64,000 bases of DNA. Origin: SAR86 cluster bacterium SAR86B. Its GTDB lineage: Bacteria; Pseudomonadota; Gammaproteobacteria; Magnimaribacterales; Magnimaribacteraceae. Of the stretch, positions 1 through 10,102 are shown in pieces (within the stretch, counting starts at the first letter, position 1; every line of letters begins with the position of its first letter). Location: positions 51,023 through 115,022 of the forward strand of contig CAJJAM010000030.1 of NCBI GenBank assembly GCA_905182235.1, read 5' to 3'. The notes beneath the pieces are model-generated. The model did no database searches and had not been told where the DNA came from. It saw only the letters and a program-made list of their open reading frames with translations. Made by a program: the position numbers and the translations under genes.

Positions 1-348
1 GGTGGCACTCAGCAGCTACCAAGACTTGTTGGAGAGGGATGGGCCAAAAGGATTATTCTTGGCGGAGAGCAAATTAAAGCAAACCAAGCATTAACGATTG
101 GCCTAGTAGAAGAAGTTACCGCTTCAGGAAAAAGTTTAGAAAAAGCTTTTAAACTAGCTGAGCAAGCCAATAACCAAAGCCCTACTTCGATATCAGCCTG
201 TAAGAAACTCATCCATGAAGCTCGGACCTCGAGTGAAAGTTACAGTAATGAAAAAGAACCTTTCGTAAATCTCTTTGATACCAACGACCAAGCCGAAGGT
301 GTATCAGCATTTCTAGAAAAACGAGATCCTAACTGGAAAAATGCCTGA
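1..348 (+). CDS. Enoyl-CoA hydratase/isomerase family protein, 5'-truncated by window edge
   Basis: Frame 1 reads GGTQQLPRLVGEGWAKRIILGGEQIKANQALTIGLVEEV...KRDPNWKNA*, typical crotonase C-terminal half; TGA at 346-348 overlaps next ATG at 341. Confidence 0.85.
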   Translation, partial: GGTQQLPRLVGEGWAKRIILGGEQIKANQALTIGLVEEVTASGKSLEKAFKLAEQANNQSPTSISACKKLIHEARTSSESYSNEKEPFVNLFDTNDQAEGVSAFLEKRDPNWKNA

Positions 349-1456
349 ATCAGATTTTATTCTAGTAAAAGAACTGGAAAATAATGAAGGCTATAAGACA
401 GGCTTCATAATTCTTAATTCTCCCGAAACCCTTAACTCCTTAACTCTTGATATGGTTAAAGACATATTAGATCAGCTAAAAAAATGGGCGGATGACCCAT
501 ATCTTGCTGCCGTCAGTATAGAAGGAGCTGGAGAAAAAGCTTTCTGTGCAGGCGGCGATATCAGAGCCTTGTATGAATCAATGTTGCAGCATCCCGGCGG
601 TCCTAACCCATTTTCTGAAGAATTCTTTGAACAAGAATATCGATTGGATTATATGATACATACTTACCCTAAACCTGTTATTTGTTGGGTGGATGGTTTA
701 GCCATGGGGGGTGGTGTAGGACTGGTATTGGGAAGTGATTTTAAACTCAGCACAGAAAGAACTGGTTTTGCCATGCCCGAAATTGGGGTTGGTTTATTTC
801 CTGATGTTGGCTTTACTTCTTACATAAATAAACTCCCAAAAGGAGTGGCCATGTTCTTGATGCTAACAGCAACAAAAATAAATGCTGCTGATACGCAAGC
901 CATCGGTCTGACGGATTATTTTTTGCACAGCACAAAGAAACAAGAATTTGATAAGAAACTTTCTGGAATCAACTGGATGAAAGACTCTTTTTCTAACGTG
1001 CACCTTATAAGTTCATTATTGGAGTCATTAGAGCAAAAAGAAGGATTGGGCCTTGAGTCGGAAATTAAACCAAGACTAAAGAAAATAGAGTCTTTGATGG
1101 ATGGCAGCTCTTTGCGTGAAGTTTCAGAGAATTTATTACATCTAAAAACAGATGATTCATGGCTACAAAAAGCTGTCAGAGGATTTGAAGGAGGAAGCCC
1201 TACTTCAGCTTTCATCATATGGGACCAATGCGTAAGAGCTGCAGAATTGAATCTAAAAGAAGTTTTCCAATACGAGTTAGACTTAGCCATACAAGTTACA
1301 AGACACCCTGATTTCACTGAAGGCATTAGAGCTGCGATTATTGAAAAAGACAACAATCCTCAATGGAAATATGATGAGATAAATAATGTACCCACAGAAT
1401 GGATAAAAGAACACTTGGAACCTGCGTGGGATGTAAACCCTTTAGAGGACCTTTAA
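341..1456 (+). CDS. 3-hydroxyisobutyryl-CoA hydrolase (HIBCH-like, enoyl-CoA hydratase superfamily)
   Basis: 371 aa, crotonase fold motifs (GAGEKAFCAGGDIRALYE, DGLAMGGGVGLVLGSDFKL, MPEIGVGLFPDVG) with long HIBCH C-terminus; adjacent to 3-hydroxyisobutyrate dehydrogenase. Confidence 0.88.
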   Translation: MPESDFILVKELENNEGYKTGFIILNSPETLNSLTLDMVKDILDQLKKWADDPYLAAVSIEGAGEKAFCAGGDIRALYESMLQHPGGPNPFSEEFFEQEYRLDYMIHTYPKPVICWVDGLAMGGGVGLVLGSDFKLSTERTGFAMPEIGVGLFPDVGFTSYINKLPKGVAMFLMLTATKINAADTQAIGLTDYFLHSTKKQEFDKKLSGINWMKDSFSNVHLISSLLESLEQKEGLGLESEIKPRLKKIESLMDGSSLREVSENLLHLKTDDSWLQKAVRGFEGGSPTSAFIIWDQCVRAAELNLKEVFQYELDLAIQVTRHPDFTEGIRAAIIEKDNNPQWKYDEINNVPTEWIKEHLEPAWDVNPLEDL

Positions 1457-1469
1457 CTAAGGAGTGAGA

Positions 1470-2351
1470 ATGAACAAAATTGGATTTATTGGATTGGGCA
1501 ACATGGGAGGTCCTATGGCTTCAAATCTTGTTGCCTCAGGATTAAGCGTTACTGGTTATGATCTAAATGAAGAAGCAAATCTTCTTGCCAAAGACAACGG
1601 CATACAAATTTCCTCTAATATTGAGTCTCTAATTGAAGACATCGATGTCTTGATTACCATGCTGCCTGCAAGCGAACACGTGGAGAAGGTCTATTTAGGA
1701 GAAAATCTACTGGATAAATTAGATAAATCTATTTTGATAATTGATTGCTCAACTATAGCCCCTGAAATCTCTGTAAAAGTTGCTTCAGCTGCAAAAGAAA
1801 AGGGACTTGAGATGATTGACGCCCCTGTTTCTGGTGGGGTTGCTGGAGCTCATGCTGGAACATTAACTTTCATTACCGGGGGCTCTCCAAAAAGCATAGA
1901 GCTTGCAACACCTGTGCTTAAAAAAATGGGAAATCAAGTCCTCCACGCTGGCAATAATGGATCAGGTCAGATAGCAAAGATCTGTAATAATATGTTACTT
2001 GCTGTCCATATGTGCGGGACAGCAGAAGCTATTGCTCTGGGTGTAAAAAATGGTCTTGATCCAAGCGTTATATCTAAAATTATGCAAAGCAGTTCTGGAA
2101 ATAACTGGTCTTTGGAGAAATACAATCCGTTTCCAGGAATAATGCCTAACGCGCCTTCTAGCAATGAATACAAAGGAGGGTTTTTAAATAAACTGATGTT
2201 AAAGGACTTAGGTTTGGCAGCACAAATCTCTAAAAACTCTGACGCAGAGACTCCCATGGGAGATAAAGCACGGGAACTTTATGAAGAACTATCAGAGTTA
2301 GGCTTAGGAGAATTAGACTTTTCAAGCATTCAAAAGAAATACAATAATTAA
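1470..2351 (+). CDS. mmsB: 3-hydroxyisobutyrate dehydrogenase
   Basis: N-terminal GFIGLGNMGGPMASNL, DAPVSGGVAGAHAGTLTFITGG, GSGQIAKICNNMLL; ATG at 1470 preceded by AAGGAG. Confidence 0.9.
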   Translation: MNKIGFIGLGNMGGPMASNLVASGLSVTGYDLNEEANLLAKDNGIQISSNIESLIEDIDVLITMLPASEHVEKVYLGENLLDKLDKSILIIDCSTIAPEISVKVASAAKEKGLEMIDAPVSGGVAGAHAGTLTFITGGSPKSIELATPVLKKMGNQVLHAGNNGSGQIAKICNNMLLAVHMCGTAEAIALGVKNGLDPSVISKIMQSSSGNNWSLEKYNPFPGIMPNAPSSNEYKGGFLNKLMLKDLGLAAQISKNSDAETPMGDKARELYEELSELGLGELDFSSIQKKYNN

Positions 2352-2434
2352 ATCAATATTACTATTCTGTTAGTCCTGGTGTTAGAAGCTATAATACGTG
2401 TTCAAGTATTATCTAAAATTTAAAAGGAAGAAAA

Positions 2435-3226
2435 ATGAATTTTACTTCAGTTATGAAATCAACTTTTTTTGCTTTATTCCTTCTTTCTTCTTCTTTTAGC
2501 TTCGCTGACGATTCATTAAAGGGCCTTGAAATAGCAATCAAAGCAGATAAAACATCTGATGGATTTGTTGATAGCCAATCAACCATGGAGATGCAGCTAA
2601 CAAACAGAAAAGGCAATGTTGTAACTCGAAAGATGAAATCAAAACGACTTGAAATGAAGGGCGATGGAGATAAATCTCTTATAATCTTTGAGAGCCCAAG
2701 GGACGTTAAAGGAGTCGCTATTCTTAGCTTTTCTCATAAGACTTCAGCTGACGATCAGTGGCTCTATTTACCAGCTTTAAAAAGAGTAAAAAGGATTGCT
2801 TCAAAAAATAAATCAGGGCCTTTTTTAGGAAGTGAATACACCTTTGAAGATTTATCTTCTCAGGAAGTAGAAAAATTTTCTTACCTTTTTTTAAGAGATG
2901 AAGATCTTGATGGCCAGCCCAATCATGTCATTGAAAGAACCCCTTTAGATCCTTACTCAGGTTACACCAAGCAAATTGTTTGGATAGATAAGAAAAATTT
3001 TCTTGTTCAAAAAGTGGAGTACTACGACAGAAAGTCTTTTCACCTAAAAACAGGAACCTTCTCAGGCTACAAGAAATATTTAGATAAAATCTGGCAAGCT
3101 TCACGCATGGAAATCGTTAATCATCAGAACAAAAAAAAGACTGTGTTAATTTTTAAAGATATTGCTTATAAGACCGGACTGTCAGATAAAGATTTTTCTC
3201 AAAATAGTTTAAAAAGATCTAGATAA
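2435..3226 (+). CDS. Outer membrane lipoprotein-sorting protein (LolA-like fold), secreted
   Basis: Signal peptide (STFFALFLLSSSFSFA), DDQWLYLPALKRVKRIASKNKSGPFLGSEYTFEDL motif typical of the LolA_like family paired with RND/MMPL exporters. Confidence 0.8.
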   Translation: MNFTSVMKSTFFALFLLSSSFSFADDSLKGLEIAIKADKTSDGFVDSQSTMEMQLTNRKGNVVTRKMKSKRLEMKGDGDKSLIIFESPRDVKGVAILSFSHKTSADDQWLYLPALKRVKRIASKNKSGPFLGSEYTFEDLSSQEVEKFSYLFLRDEDLDGQPNHVIERTPLDPYSGYTKQIVWIDKKNFLVQKVEYYDRKSFHLKTGTFSGYKKYLDKIWQASRMEIVNHQNKKKTVLIFKDIAYKTGLSDKDFSQNSLKRSR

Positions 3227-4444
3227 ATGCAACCAATAAAATTAAATATAAGTGTGAAAACATTTATTTTTTTAATTCTAGCTATATTTTCTGCAACTTC
3301 ATATGGAGAAATAGAGTTATTGGGAGAAGCGTCCATCGAGATAAGAAGTTTTCAAAATGAAGGCCTTTTTGGCCAAGAAAAAAATCATTCTTCCTTCACC
3401 TTTTCTCCAGAACTCTACTTTGAATCAGAGAATGGAAAAGATTTTTTTTCCATCAAACCTAAATTCAGGAAAGATGCTGAAGACAATGAAAGAAATCTTG
3501 AAGACCTTCAAGAGTTTCAATGGACGCACGTAGGTAAAAATTATGAAACCAAGATAGGTATAAGAAAGGACTTCTGGGGAGTGACAGAGACAGTTCATAG
3601 AGTAGATATACTTAACCAGACGGATTCGGTGGATGGCTTCGATGGCGAAGATAAATTAGGCCAGCCAATGATAAATCTATCTCTAGAAAGAGAATGGGGG
3701 GTGTTGGATCTATATGCGCTTATAGGGTCTCGTGAAAGAACTTTTGCAGGCGAGAAAGGCAGGTTAAGAACTCCATTTATAGTGGATACCCATAATCCTA
3801 TGTATGAATCCAATGAAGAAGAGAACAGAATCGATTTTGCCGTAAGGTGGAACCATTACTTCAATGATCTTGAATTGGCTATTTCCCACTTCTCTGGAAC
3901 CACCAGAGAGCCTTTGTTGATTCCCACTCCAGAAGGCAACTCTATAAAACTATTGCCTAAGTACGATCTCATCGATCAAACGGGATTGGAGGCTTTGTAT
4001 ATTATAGAGGGGTGGGTCTTAAAACTTGAGGCGATTACTCGTTCAGGTCAAGACGATAGGTTTACAGCTTTGACAACCGGTTTTGAGTACACGCAAACGG
4101 GGATTTTTGACACCTCTCTGGATCTAGGTTGGATTATTGAGCTCAATCATGATGACAGAGAAGACCATTCTCCGCACGCAATAGGAACCAGATTTTCCTT
4201 CAATGATATTGATGACAGCCAGCTCCTCTTGGGTGTCTTATGGAATGAATCTACCGGGGAAACTAATGTCTTTATCGAAGGTTCAAAGCGAATCGGGGCC
4301 AGAACCAAATTAAGTATTGAGGGTGTGATTTTTAACGGAGGGAAAAAGGTCGAAAGAAATAATTTTGACTTTAATAATGTTAACCCTTTAGATTTCCTGC
4401 AAGAAGAAGATTTCTTGAGAATGGAACTAACTATTTTCCTATAG
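3227..4444 (+). CDS. Predicted outer-membrane beta-barrel protein, function unknown
   Basis: 405 aa with signal peptide; alternating beta-strand-rich sequence ending in aromatic residue (FLRMELTIFL); start abuts upstream stop. Confidence 0.65.
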   Translation: MQPIKLNISVKTFIFLILAIFSATSYGEIELLGEASIEIRSFQNEGLFGQEKNHSSFTFSPELYFESENGKDFFSIKPKFRKDAEDNERNLEDLQEFQWTHVGKNYETKIGIRKDFWGVTETVHRVDILNQTDSVDGFDGEDKLGQPMINLSLEREWGVLDLYALIGSRERTFAGEKGRLRTPFIVDTHNPMYESNEEENRIDFAVRWNHYFNDLELAISHFSGTTREPLLIPTPEGNSIKLLPKYDLIDQTGLEALYIIEGWVLKLEAITRSGQDDRFTALTTGFEYTQTGIFDTSLDLGWIIELNHDDREDHSPHAIGTRFSFNDIDDSQLLLGVLWNESTGETNVFIEGSKRIGARTKLSIEGVIFNGGKKVERNNFDFNNVNPLDFLQEEDFLRMELTIFL

Positions 4445-4450
4445 AAGATT

Positions 4451-6757
4451 ATGAATACAACAAAGAATTTTACTGAAACTTGTGCAGAAAAAATAATTCA
4501 GTACAGATATTTATCAATACTCTTTTGTTTAATCCTCTTAGTAACCTCTTTTCGTGGGGTTGGCGGGATTGCTTTCTCACCCGATACAGAGCAATTTTTT
4601 CCCGAAGATTATCCTATAGCCGAAAACCATCTTCAGATTGAAGATACTTTCTATTCTAGTGATAGCGTTATTATTGCGCTCGGCGTTGATGAAGGAACAG
4701 TATTTGAACCTCGAATACTAAATTTAATTGAAGAAATTACCAATAAAGCCTGGAGCACACCTCATTCAATAAGGGTTGATTCACTAAGCAACTTCTCTTT
4801 TGTAAGGGCAGAAGGTGACGACCTTATAGTCGAGCCATTTATTGAAGAATCTCTTCAATGGAACCAGGAGAAAATTAATGAAAGATCTGCTCTGATAGAA
4901 AAAGAAGAACAGGCGTACGGAACTATTCTGTCAAAAGACAAACAAACAACGTTCATCAATATAAGTATTGATGCCCCAAAAGATGACGTAGAAAAAGAAT
5001 ATGCAGAATCCATGGAACATATTTTTGCTTTTATGGATCCTTTAAAAGAAGATTATCCAGAGGCGGACATAAGATACGCTGGTATTGTTTACGTGGAATA
5101 TTTAAGTCCGTTAATAATAAAAGCTGAAATGCCCATCCTTATCCCAACTTTACTGTTTGTAATTTTATTATCACTTTTTATCTTATTGAGAAACGTAGCA
5201 GCAGTAATAGGCTCTCTGATGGTTATTGTATTCAGCGTGATCGCCTCGGTGGGAATACTGGGTCATTTTAATACCACTGTGTCGCAACCATTCTTAATGG
5301 TTGTCATAGTGGTGGCGACGTTAGCCGTAGCTGACTGCGTTCATTTATTTAACGTCTATTTTCAAAGTAAGTTAGAGAAAAGTACCAAGGATTCGATTAT
5401 TAAAAGTTTGCAGTTAAATCTAGAACCTTTACTGCTGACTTCTCTGACAACATCGATAGGGTTTCTTTGTTTGAACCTGGCTCCAATACCTGCACTTAGA
5501 GTTGTAGCGAACGGTATAGTTATCGGCGTTTTAGCTGCGTTTATATTTTCTATATTCTTTCTTGCTCCATTAATGAGCTTTTTTAATGTTAAAGCGTCCA
5601 GTCAAATTGAGAATCAAACAAAACTATCGAGAAGAGTTGGTCAATTTAGCTTAAAAAACAGAAAAAAAATTATTTGGTTAGTGCCTCTATTTTCAATCTT
5701 CTTTATGTCTTTTATTCCTCTCAATGAAACTAAAGACAATCCAATGGAATTTTATTCGGATAGATTCACATCAGTAACAGAAGACACGAAGTGGCTTGCA
5801 AAAAGGCTTGGAGGAACCTTTTTAGTAACTTATGAATACGTTAGTGAAGATCTAATCAGTGACCCTGAATACTTACGTCAGTTGGATGACCTTACAAGTT
5901 GGTTGGAAAAACAAGACGAAGTTCTATCGGTAAATTCATTATCTAAAATAATTAAGAACCTAAATAGAACACTTAACGGAGATGATCAATCATGGTACGT
6001 CATTCCTGAAGACTCTGAATTAATTGCACAATATTTATTCTTCTATGAAATGTCACTTCCTTTTGGTCTTGATTTAGCAAGTTCCATTAATCAAGAAAGG
6101 ACTTCTACGAAGATCACAGTTTCTCTAAAAGAGATAGACAGTAAAGCGTTCATAAAATTTTACGACAAGGTAGAAAACTACGCCAACCTATCTATTGTGT
6201 CTGGTAATTTATCTGAAGGCGGGGGAACGAGATCCGTTATGTCTTTCATGGGCATGATTCTTGCTGAGCAACTCTTATATGCGCTTATTATCGGATTTGT
6301 TGTCATTACTTTGACCATTGCACTCTTTTATCGATCCTTAAGCACAGGACTCATAACTGCAATTCCGAATGTACTGCCCATAGGGGTAGCTTTTGGGATC
6401 TGGGGCATCTTTAGCTCAAACGTTAGTATGCTTGTTAGCCTTGGTATAGGTTGTACCCTGGGAATAGTCGTAGATTTTTCTGTTCATTTTTTGAGCAAAT
6501 ATTTACACGCAAGGCGAGACTTAGGTCTTACTGCAGAAGAGTCAATTCTTTATGCATTTGAAACTGTTGGTTTTCCTTTAACCATAATGACGGTTTCATT
6601 GTGTTTAGGTTTTGCTGTTCTTCTGCTGGCCAGCTTTATGCCTCTTCGTGGCTTTGCTGGTATTACAATGGTTTCCTTTGTGGCTGCTTTGATCATTGAT
6701 CTTTTACTTTTCCCAGCGATTCTAATAGCCTGGGATGGTAAGAAAAAATACAATTAA
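4451..6757 (+). CDS. RND/MMPL family transporter
   Basis: 768 aa, two duplicated halves of TM clusters with a large extracytoplasmic loop each; MMPL-like motif GCTLGIVVDFSVHFLSKY. Confidence 0.88.
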   Translation: MNTTKNFTETCAEKIIQYRYLSILFCLILLVTSFRGVGGIAFSPDTEQFFPEDYPIAENHLQIEDTFYSSDSVIIALGVDEGTVFEPRILNLIEEITNKAWSTPHSIRVDSLSNFSFVRAEGDDLIVEPFIEESLQWNQEKINERSALIEKEEQAYGTILSKDKQTTFINISIDAPKDDVEKEYAESMEHIFAFMDPLKEDYPEADIRYAGIVYVEYLSPLIIKAEMPILIPTLLFVILLSLFILLRNVAAVIGSLMVIVFSVIASVGILGHFNTTVSQPFLMVVIVVATLAVADCVHLFNVYFQSKLEKSTKDSIIKSLQLNLEPLLLTSLTTSIGFLCLNLAPIPALRVVANGIVIGVLAAFIFSIFFLAPLMSFFNVKASSQIENQTKLSRRVGQFSLKNRKKIIWLVPLFSIFFMSFIPLNETKDNPMEFYSDRFTSVTEDTKWLAKRLGGTFLVTYEYVSEDLISDPEYLRQLDDLTSWLEKQDEVLSVNSLSKIIKNLNRTLNGDDQSWYVIPEDSELIAQYLFFYEMSLPFGLDLASSINQERTSTKITVSLKEIDSKAFIKFYDKVENYANLSIVSGNLSEGGGTRSVMSFMGMILAEQLLYALIIGFVVITLTIALFYRSLSTGLITAIPNVLPIGVAFGIWGIFSSNVSMLVSLGIGCTLGIVVDFSVHFLSKYLHARRDLGLTAEESILYAFETVGFPLTIMTVSLCLGFAVLLLASFMPLRGFAGITMVSFVAALIIDLLLFPAILIAWDGKKKYN

Positions 6758-6826
6758 ATACGAAAGGTGTGCATAAAGAATAGACTATAAAATATAGTGT
6801 GTTCGATAATAACCAAGAGAAGAAAC

Positions 6827-7720
6827 ATGGGAATATCATCAGACTTTAAATACTCGAAATCTTTTATGACTATTAATGGTAAGAATTTAGCTTACGTTGA
6901 TTCAGGTGAAGGAGACCCAATAGTCTTCTTGCACGGCAATCCTACCTCCTCTTACTTATGGAGAAACGTCATGCCTCACCTTGAAGGAATGGGTCGCTTG
7001 ATTGCACCCGATCTGATTGGCATGGGAGATTCAGACAAGCTGGATAACTCTGGGCCAGGTCGATACACGTTCATCGAACATACTGAGTATTTATATGCAT
7101 TGCTTGAAGAACTGGATCTCAACAGCGTTACTTTAGTTATTCATGACTGGGGTTCTGCTCTAGGATTTAACTGGGCTGCTCTAAACCCAGATAAGATAAA
7201 ATCCATTGTCTATATGGAAGCAATAACTGGACCGATTGAGTCATGGGATGACTGGCCCGAGCAAGCAAGAAATATATTTCAACTCTTCAGATCAGATGCA
7301 GGAGAAGAATTAATTTTAGAGAAGAATTTCTTTGTTGAGAGGGTGTTCGCGGGAGATGTTGGCATGCACAGAGCTCTTGAAAAACAAGAATTAGATGCCT
7401 ACATTAAACCGTTCGAAAAAGAAGGTGAATCAAGGCGTCCGACGCTGACCTGGCCTAGACAAATTCCTATAGAAGGAGAGCCAACAGAAGTGGTTGAAAT
7501 AGTAAAAAATTACGCTAAATTTATGAGCGAAACGCAATTACCTAAATTATTTATAAACGCAGATCCTGGTTCAATTCTTATTGGAAAACAAAGGGAAGTA
7601 GCGAGAAAGTGGCCCAATCAAAAAGAAGTCACTGTAAACGGAGGCCATTTTATTCAAGAAGTATCTCCGGATGAAATAGGAGAATCTATAAAAGATTTTC
7701 TAATCGGTCTCAATAAGTAG
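6827..7720 (+). CDS. Haloalkane dehalogenase-like alpha/beta hydrolase (HLD-II type residues)
   Basis: HGNPTSSYLWRN (halide-binding Asn), VIHDWGSALGF (nucleophile Asp plus Trp), YMEAITGPIESWDDWPE (catalytic Glu), NGGHFIQE (His); ORF-track start 6797 is likely too early, RBS AGAGAAG precedes ATG 6827. Confidence 0.87.
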   Translation: MGISSDFKYSKSFMTINGKNLAYVDSGEGDPIVFLHGNPTSSYLWRNVMPHLEGMGRLIAPDLIGMGDSDKLDNSGPGRYTFIEHTEYLYALLEELDLNSVTLVIHDWGSALGFNWAALNPDKIKSIVYMEAITGPIESWDDWPEQARNIFQLFRSDAGEELILEKNFFVERVFAGDVGMHRALEKQELDAYIKPFEKEGESRRPTLTWPRQIPIEGEPTEVVEIVKNYAKFMSETQLPKLFINADPGSILIGKQREVARKWPNQKEVTVNGGHFIQEVSPDEIGESIKDFLIGLNK

Positions 7721-8971
7721 TTCTGGTTCCTTTTCATTTGATCTTGTCATGCTGGGAATGATAAATAAGCAGGGAATTAATATTATCGAACCAAGGATAA
7801 AGGACCCAGCGTAACCAAAAGCCGCGAAGCTCATAGGAGCAATTTGATTGCCTATTAATGTTGAAAAGTTAGCGAGCCCCATAAAAACACCAAAATTTGT
7901 TGCACTAGTTCTAGTAACGCATAACGACATTAGTAGAGCAAACATGATGACTTGAGAACCCACAACCGCTATATCCACTCCAAGTAAAATTAAAAACCCA
8001 TTTGAAGCTATTAACTCAACATCAGCTGTTCCTAGAAATAAATACAACAACAACTCTAAAAAAACAAAACCTAACAATAAATATCTACTGCCATAGAAAG
8101 ATACACCCACACCAACCAATAAGCCTATAGCTCCTCCTGTCCACATTCCCCATGGTCTTGCGGCCCCTATCTGCTCCCCCGTCCAAGCTAACTCTTCGAT
8201 AAAGAACTTATTAAAAAGGACATCATAAATACCAACACTAATTCCGCTTATTGTCATGAAAAGAAGTGCCCAAAGAGCAGGCTTAGTGTTAAACCCCTGC
8301 AGGATTTCAGATATTAATTCTTTTAAAGGCATCCTGTTCGCCTGCCTCACCTCTTCTTTTGAACCAACCTTATGATCTAGTTCTTGTGATAAGAGAGGAA
8401 CTAGCATTATGAGGCCTATCATTGCCATCAAAACCAACAGGCCGGCACTAACGCCAAAGCTCAAATATATCGCAACAGAAGCCGATAACCCTATGCCTTT
8501 TGCAAAAACCTTACTACCCCACATCAGTCCATTGGCTTTTCCTAAAGCCTTTTTTTCAAGGCTATCAGCAGCCAATGCATCAGTAGCGATATCTTGAGTT
8601 GCTACAAATAGATTATGTATGGCTAAGATGATTGCCATGCTCATGGAGTACTGTCCATTTTCAATAAAGAAAAGAGGAACTAAAGATAAAATCATTAATA
8701 GCTGACTTAGTAATATCCAGAACCTTCTTCTACCAAATCTAAGGACCGTAAATCCATCCACAAAAGGTCCTAAAAGAAATTTAATCGTCCACGGTATCAT
8801 TGTTATGGATAACAAAGATGATATCTCCAGAATAGAAGCCCCTTGAACAGTTAAATAGGTTGTCAGGCCAAACCCTAGAAAACCTGCAGGAAGACCTTGA
8901 GCAAAATAAAGAGCACTTAAAGAGAATAAGTGCCACGGAGATCCGTAAGCCAGTAATCTAGAATTTTTCAT
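7700..8971 (-). CDS. MFS transporter, AmpG/PAT-like
   Basis: 423 aa, about 12 TM segments; LYFAQGLPAGFLGFGLTTYLTVQG and IPWTIKFLLGPFVDGF motifs. Confidence 0.82.
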   Translation of the reverse strand: MKNSRLLAYGSPWHLFSLSALYFAQGLPAGFLGFGLTTYLTVQGASILEISSLLSITMIPWTIKFLLGPFVDGFTVLRFGRRRFWILLSQLLMILSLVPLFFIENGQYSMSMAIILAIHNLFVATQDIATDALAADSLEKKALGKANGLMWGSKVFAKGIGLSASVAIYLSFGVSAGLLVLMAMIGLIMLVPLLSQELDHKVGSKEEVRQANRMPLKELISEILQGFNTKPALWALLFMTISGISVGIYDVLFNKFFIEELAWTGEQIGAARPWGMWTGGAIGLLVGVGVSFYGSRYLLLGFVFLELLLYLFLGTADVELIASNGFLILLGVDIAVVGSQVIMFALLMSLCVTRTSATNFGVFMGLANFSTLIGNQIAPMSFAAFGYAGSFILGSIILIPCLFIIPSMTRSNEKEPELLIETD

Positions 8972-8998
8972 TTATCAATGGTTCTGTGTAAGCTTTTC

Positions 8999-9982
8999 TT
9001 ATGAATTAAAAGTATCGTTAATTAATTGATAGGATTCTTGTCTAGCAGAAAAAGGCTCGCATATTGTAATGATTTTTAGCTCCTCTGGAACCACTTTGTC
9101 TAAAAGAGGCTTTAATTTATCTTTTACTAAAGTGGGCGATCCTACAAAGGTTCGATTATCTGATTCAGTAACTGATTCAGCGTTTATCTGACTTCTTGAC
9201 TCTTCCATGGTTGGGAAGGCAGAAAATTTTCCTACTTGGCTGTTCTTTCTCCAAAGAGCAGCACTCGAAGCCAGTTCTTCGGCACGTTTATCAGTTTCAG
9301 CACAAATACTAAAAACTCCTAGACTGATTCTTGGAAATTCTGAGAATGCTGAAGGGACAAAATTTTTCCTGTAAATCTCAGCCAAGTGCAAACAATCTTG
9401 ATTGATAAAATAAGCCAAAGACATAGGAAGACCAAACTGTGCTGCGTATTCAGCACCTTGTTGAGAAGAAACTAGAAGCCAAACTTCAGGTAAATTACCT
9501 AAACCAGGCGTGACGCTAACGCTTTCAAAAGATTCTGTTGAAGAGATTTCTCCTGAAAGAAAGGATCTTAAATCATTCATCTTTGTAGGGAAAAATTCAG
9601 GGCCTGTTGTCTTTGAACCATAAGCCAAAGCTCCAGCTTGATAAGGATCGCTGCCCGGCGCCCTCCCGAGTCCTAAATCAATACGTTTTGGAAACATAGA
9701 TTCTAAAAGACGAAAATTTTCTGCAACTTTATAGGGACTGTAATGCATCAACATGACCCCTCCTGAACCAATACGAATCTTTTTAGTGGCTGCAGCCAAT
9801 CGAGGCATTAAAATTTCAGGCGAACACCCTGCAAACGAAGTAGAGCCGTGGTGCTCAGCAACCCAAAATCTATTTAGCCCAATGGAGTCAGAGAACTCTG
9901 CTAAACGAAGTGTTTCCTCAATAGCCTGATTGGCGTCGGTATTGGTAAAAATTGGAGACTGATCAACCACACTAATCTTCAA
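8999..9982 (-). CDS. LLM-class flavin-dependent oxidoreductase (luciferase-like, MsnO8-type)
   Basis: MKISVVDQSPI..., FWVAEHHGSTSFAGCSPEILM, RIDLGLGRAPGSDP. Confidence 0.88.
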   Translation of the reverse strand: MKISVVDQSPIFTNTDANQAIEETLRLAEFSDSIGLNRFWVAEHHGSTSFAGCSPEILMPRLAAATKKIRIGSGGVMLMHYSPYKVAENFRLLESMFPKRIDLGLGRAPGSDPYQAGALAYGSKTTGPEFFPTKMNDLRSFLSGEISSTESFESVSVTPGLGNLPEVWLLVSSQQGAEYAAQFGLPMSLAYFINQDCLHLAEIYRKNFVPSAFSEFPRISLGVFSICAETDKRAEELASSAALWRKNSQVGKFSAFPTMEESRSQINAESVTESDNRTFVGSPTLVKDKLKPLLDKVVPEELKIITICEPFSARQESYQLINDTFNS

Positions 9983-10102
9983 ACTACTGCCCTTATAATT
10001 TATATAACTTTGACTAATAACATTCCTGTTAAATTATAACAGTTTCAACAGTTTACTATTATGAGTTTAGGGTATAAGTTAAAGAATAATTTATAGAAAA
10101 AG

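Noticed and set aside
916-1356. Antisense ORF of 146 aa opposite HIBCH
   Set aside because: Lies fully inside a well-supported crotonase-family CDS; composition is shadow-like with no recognisable motif.
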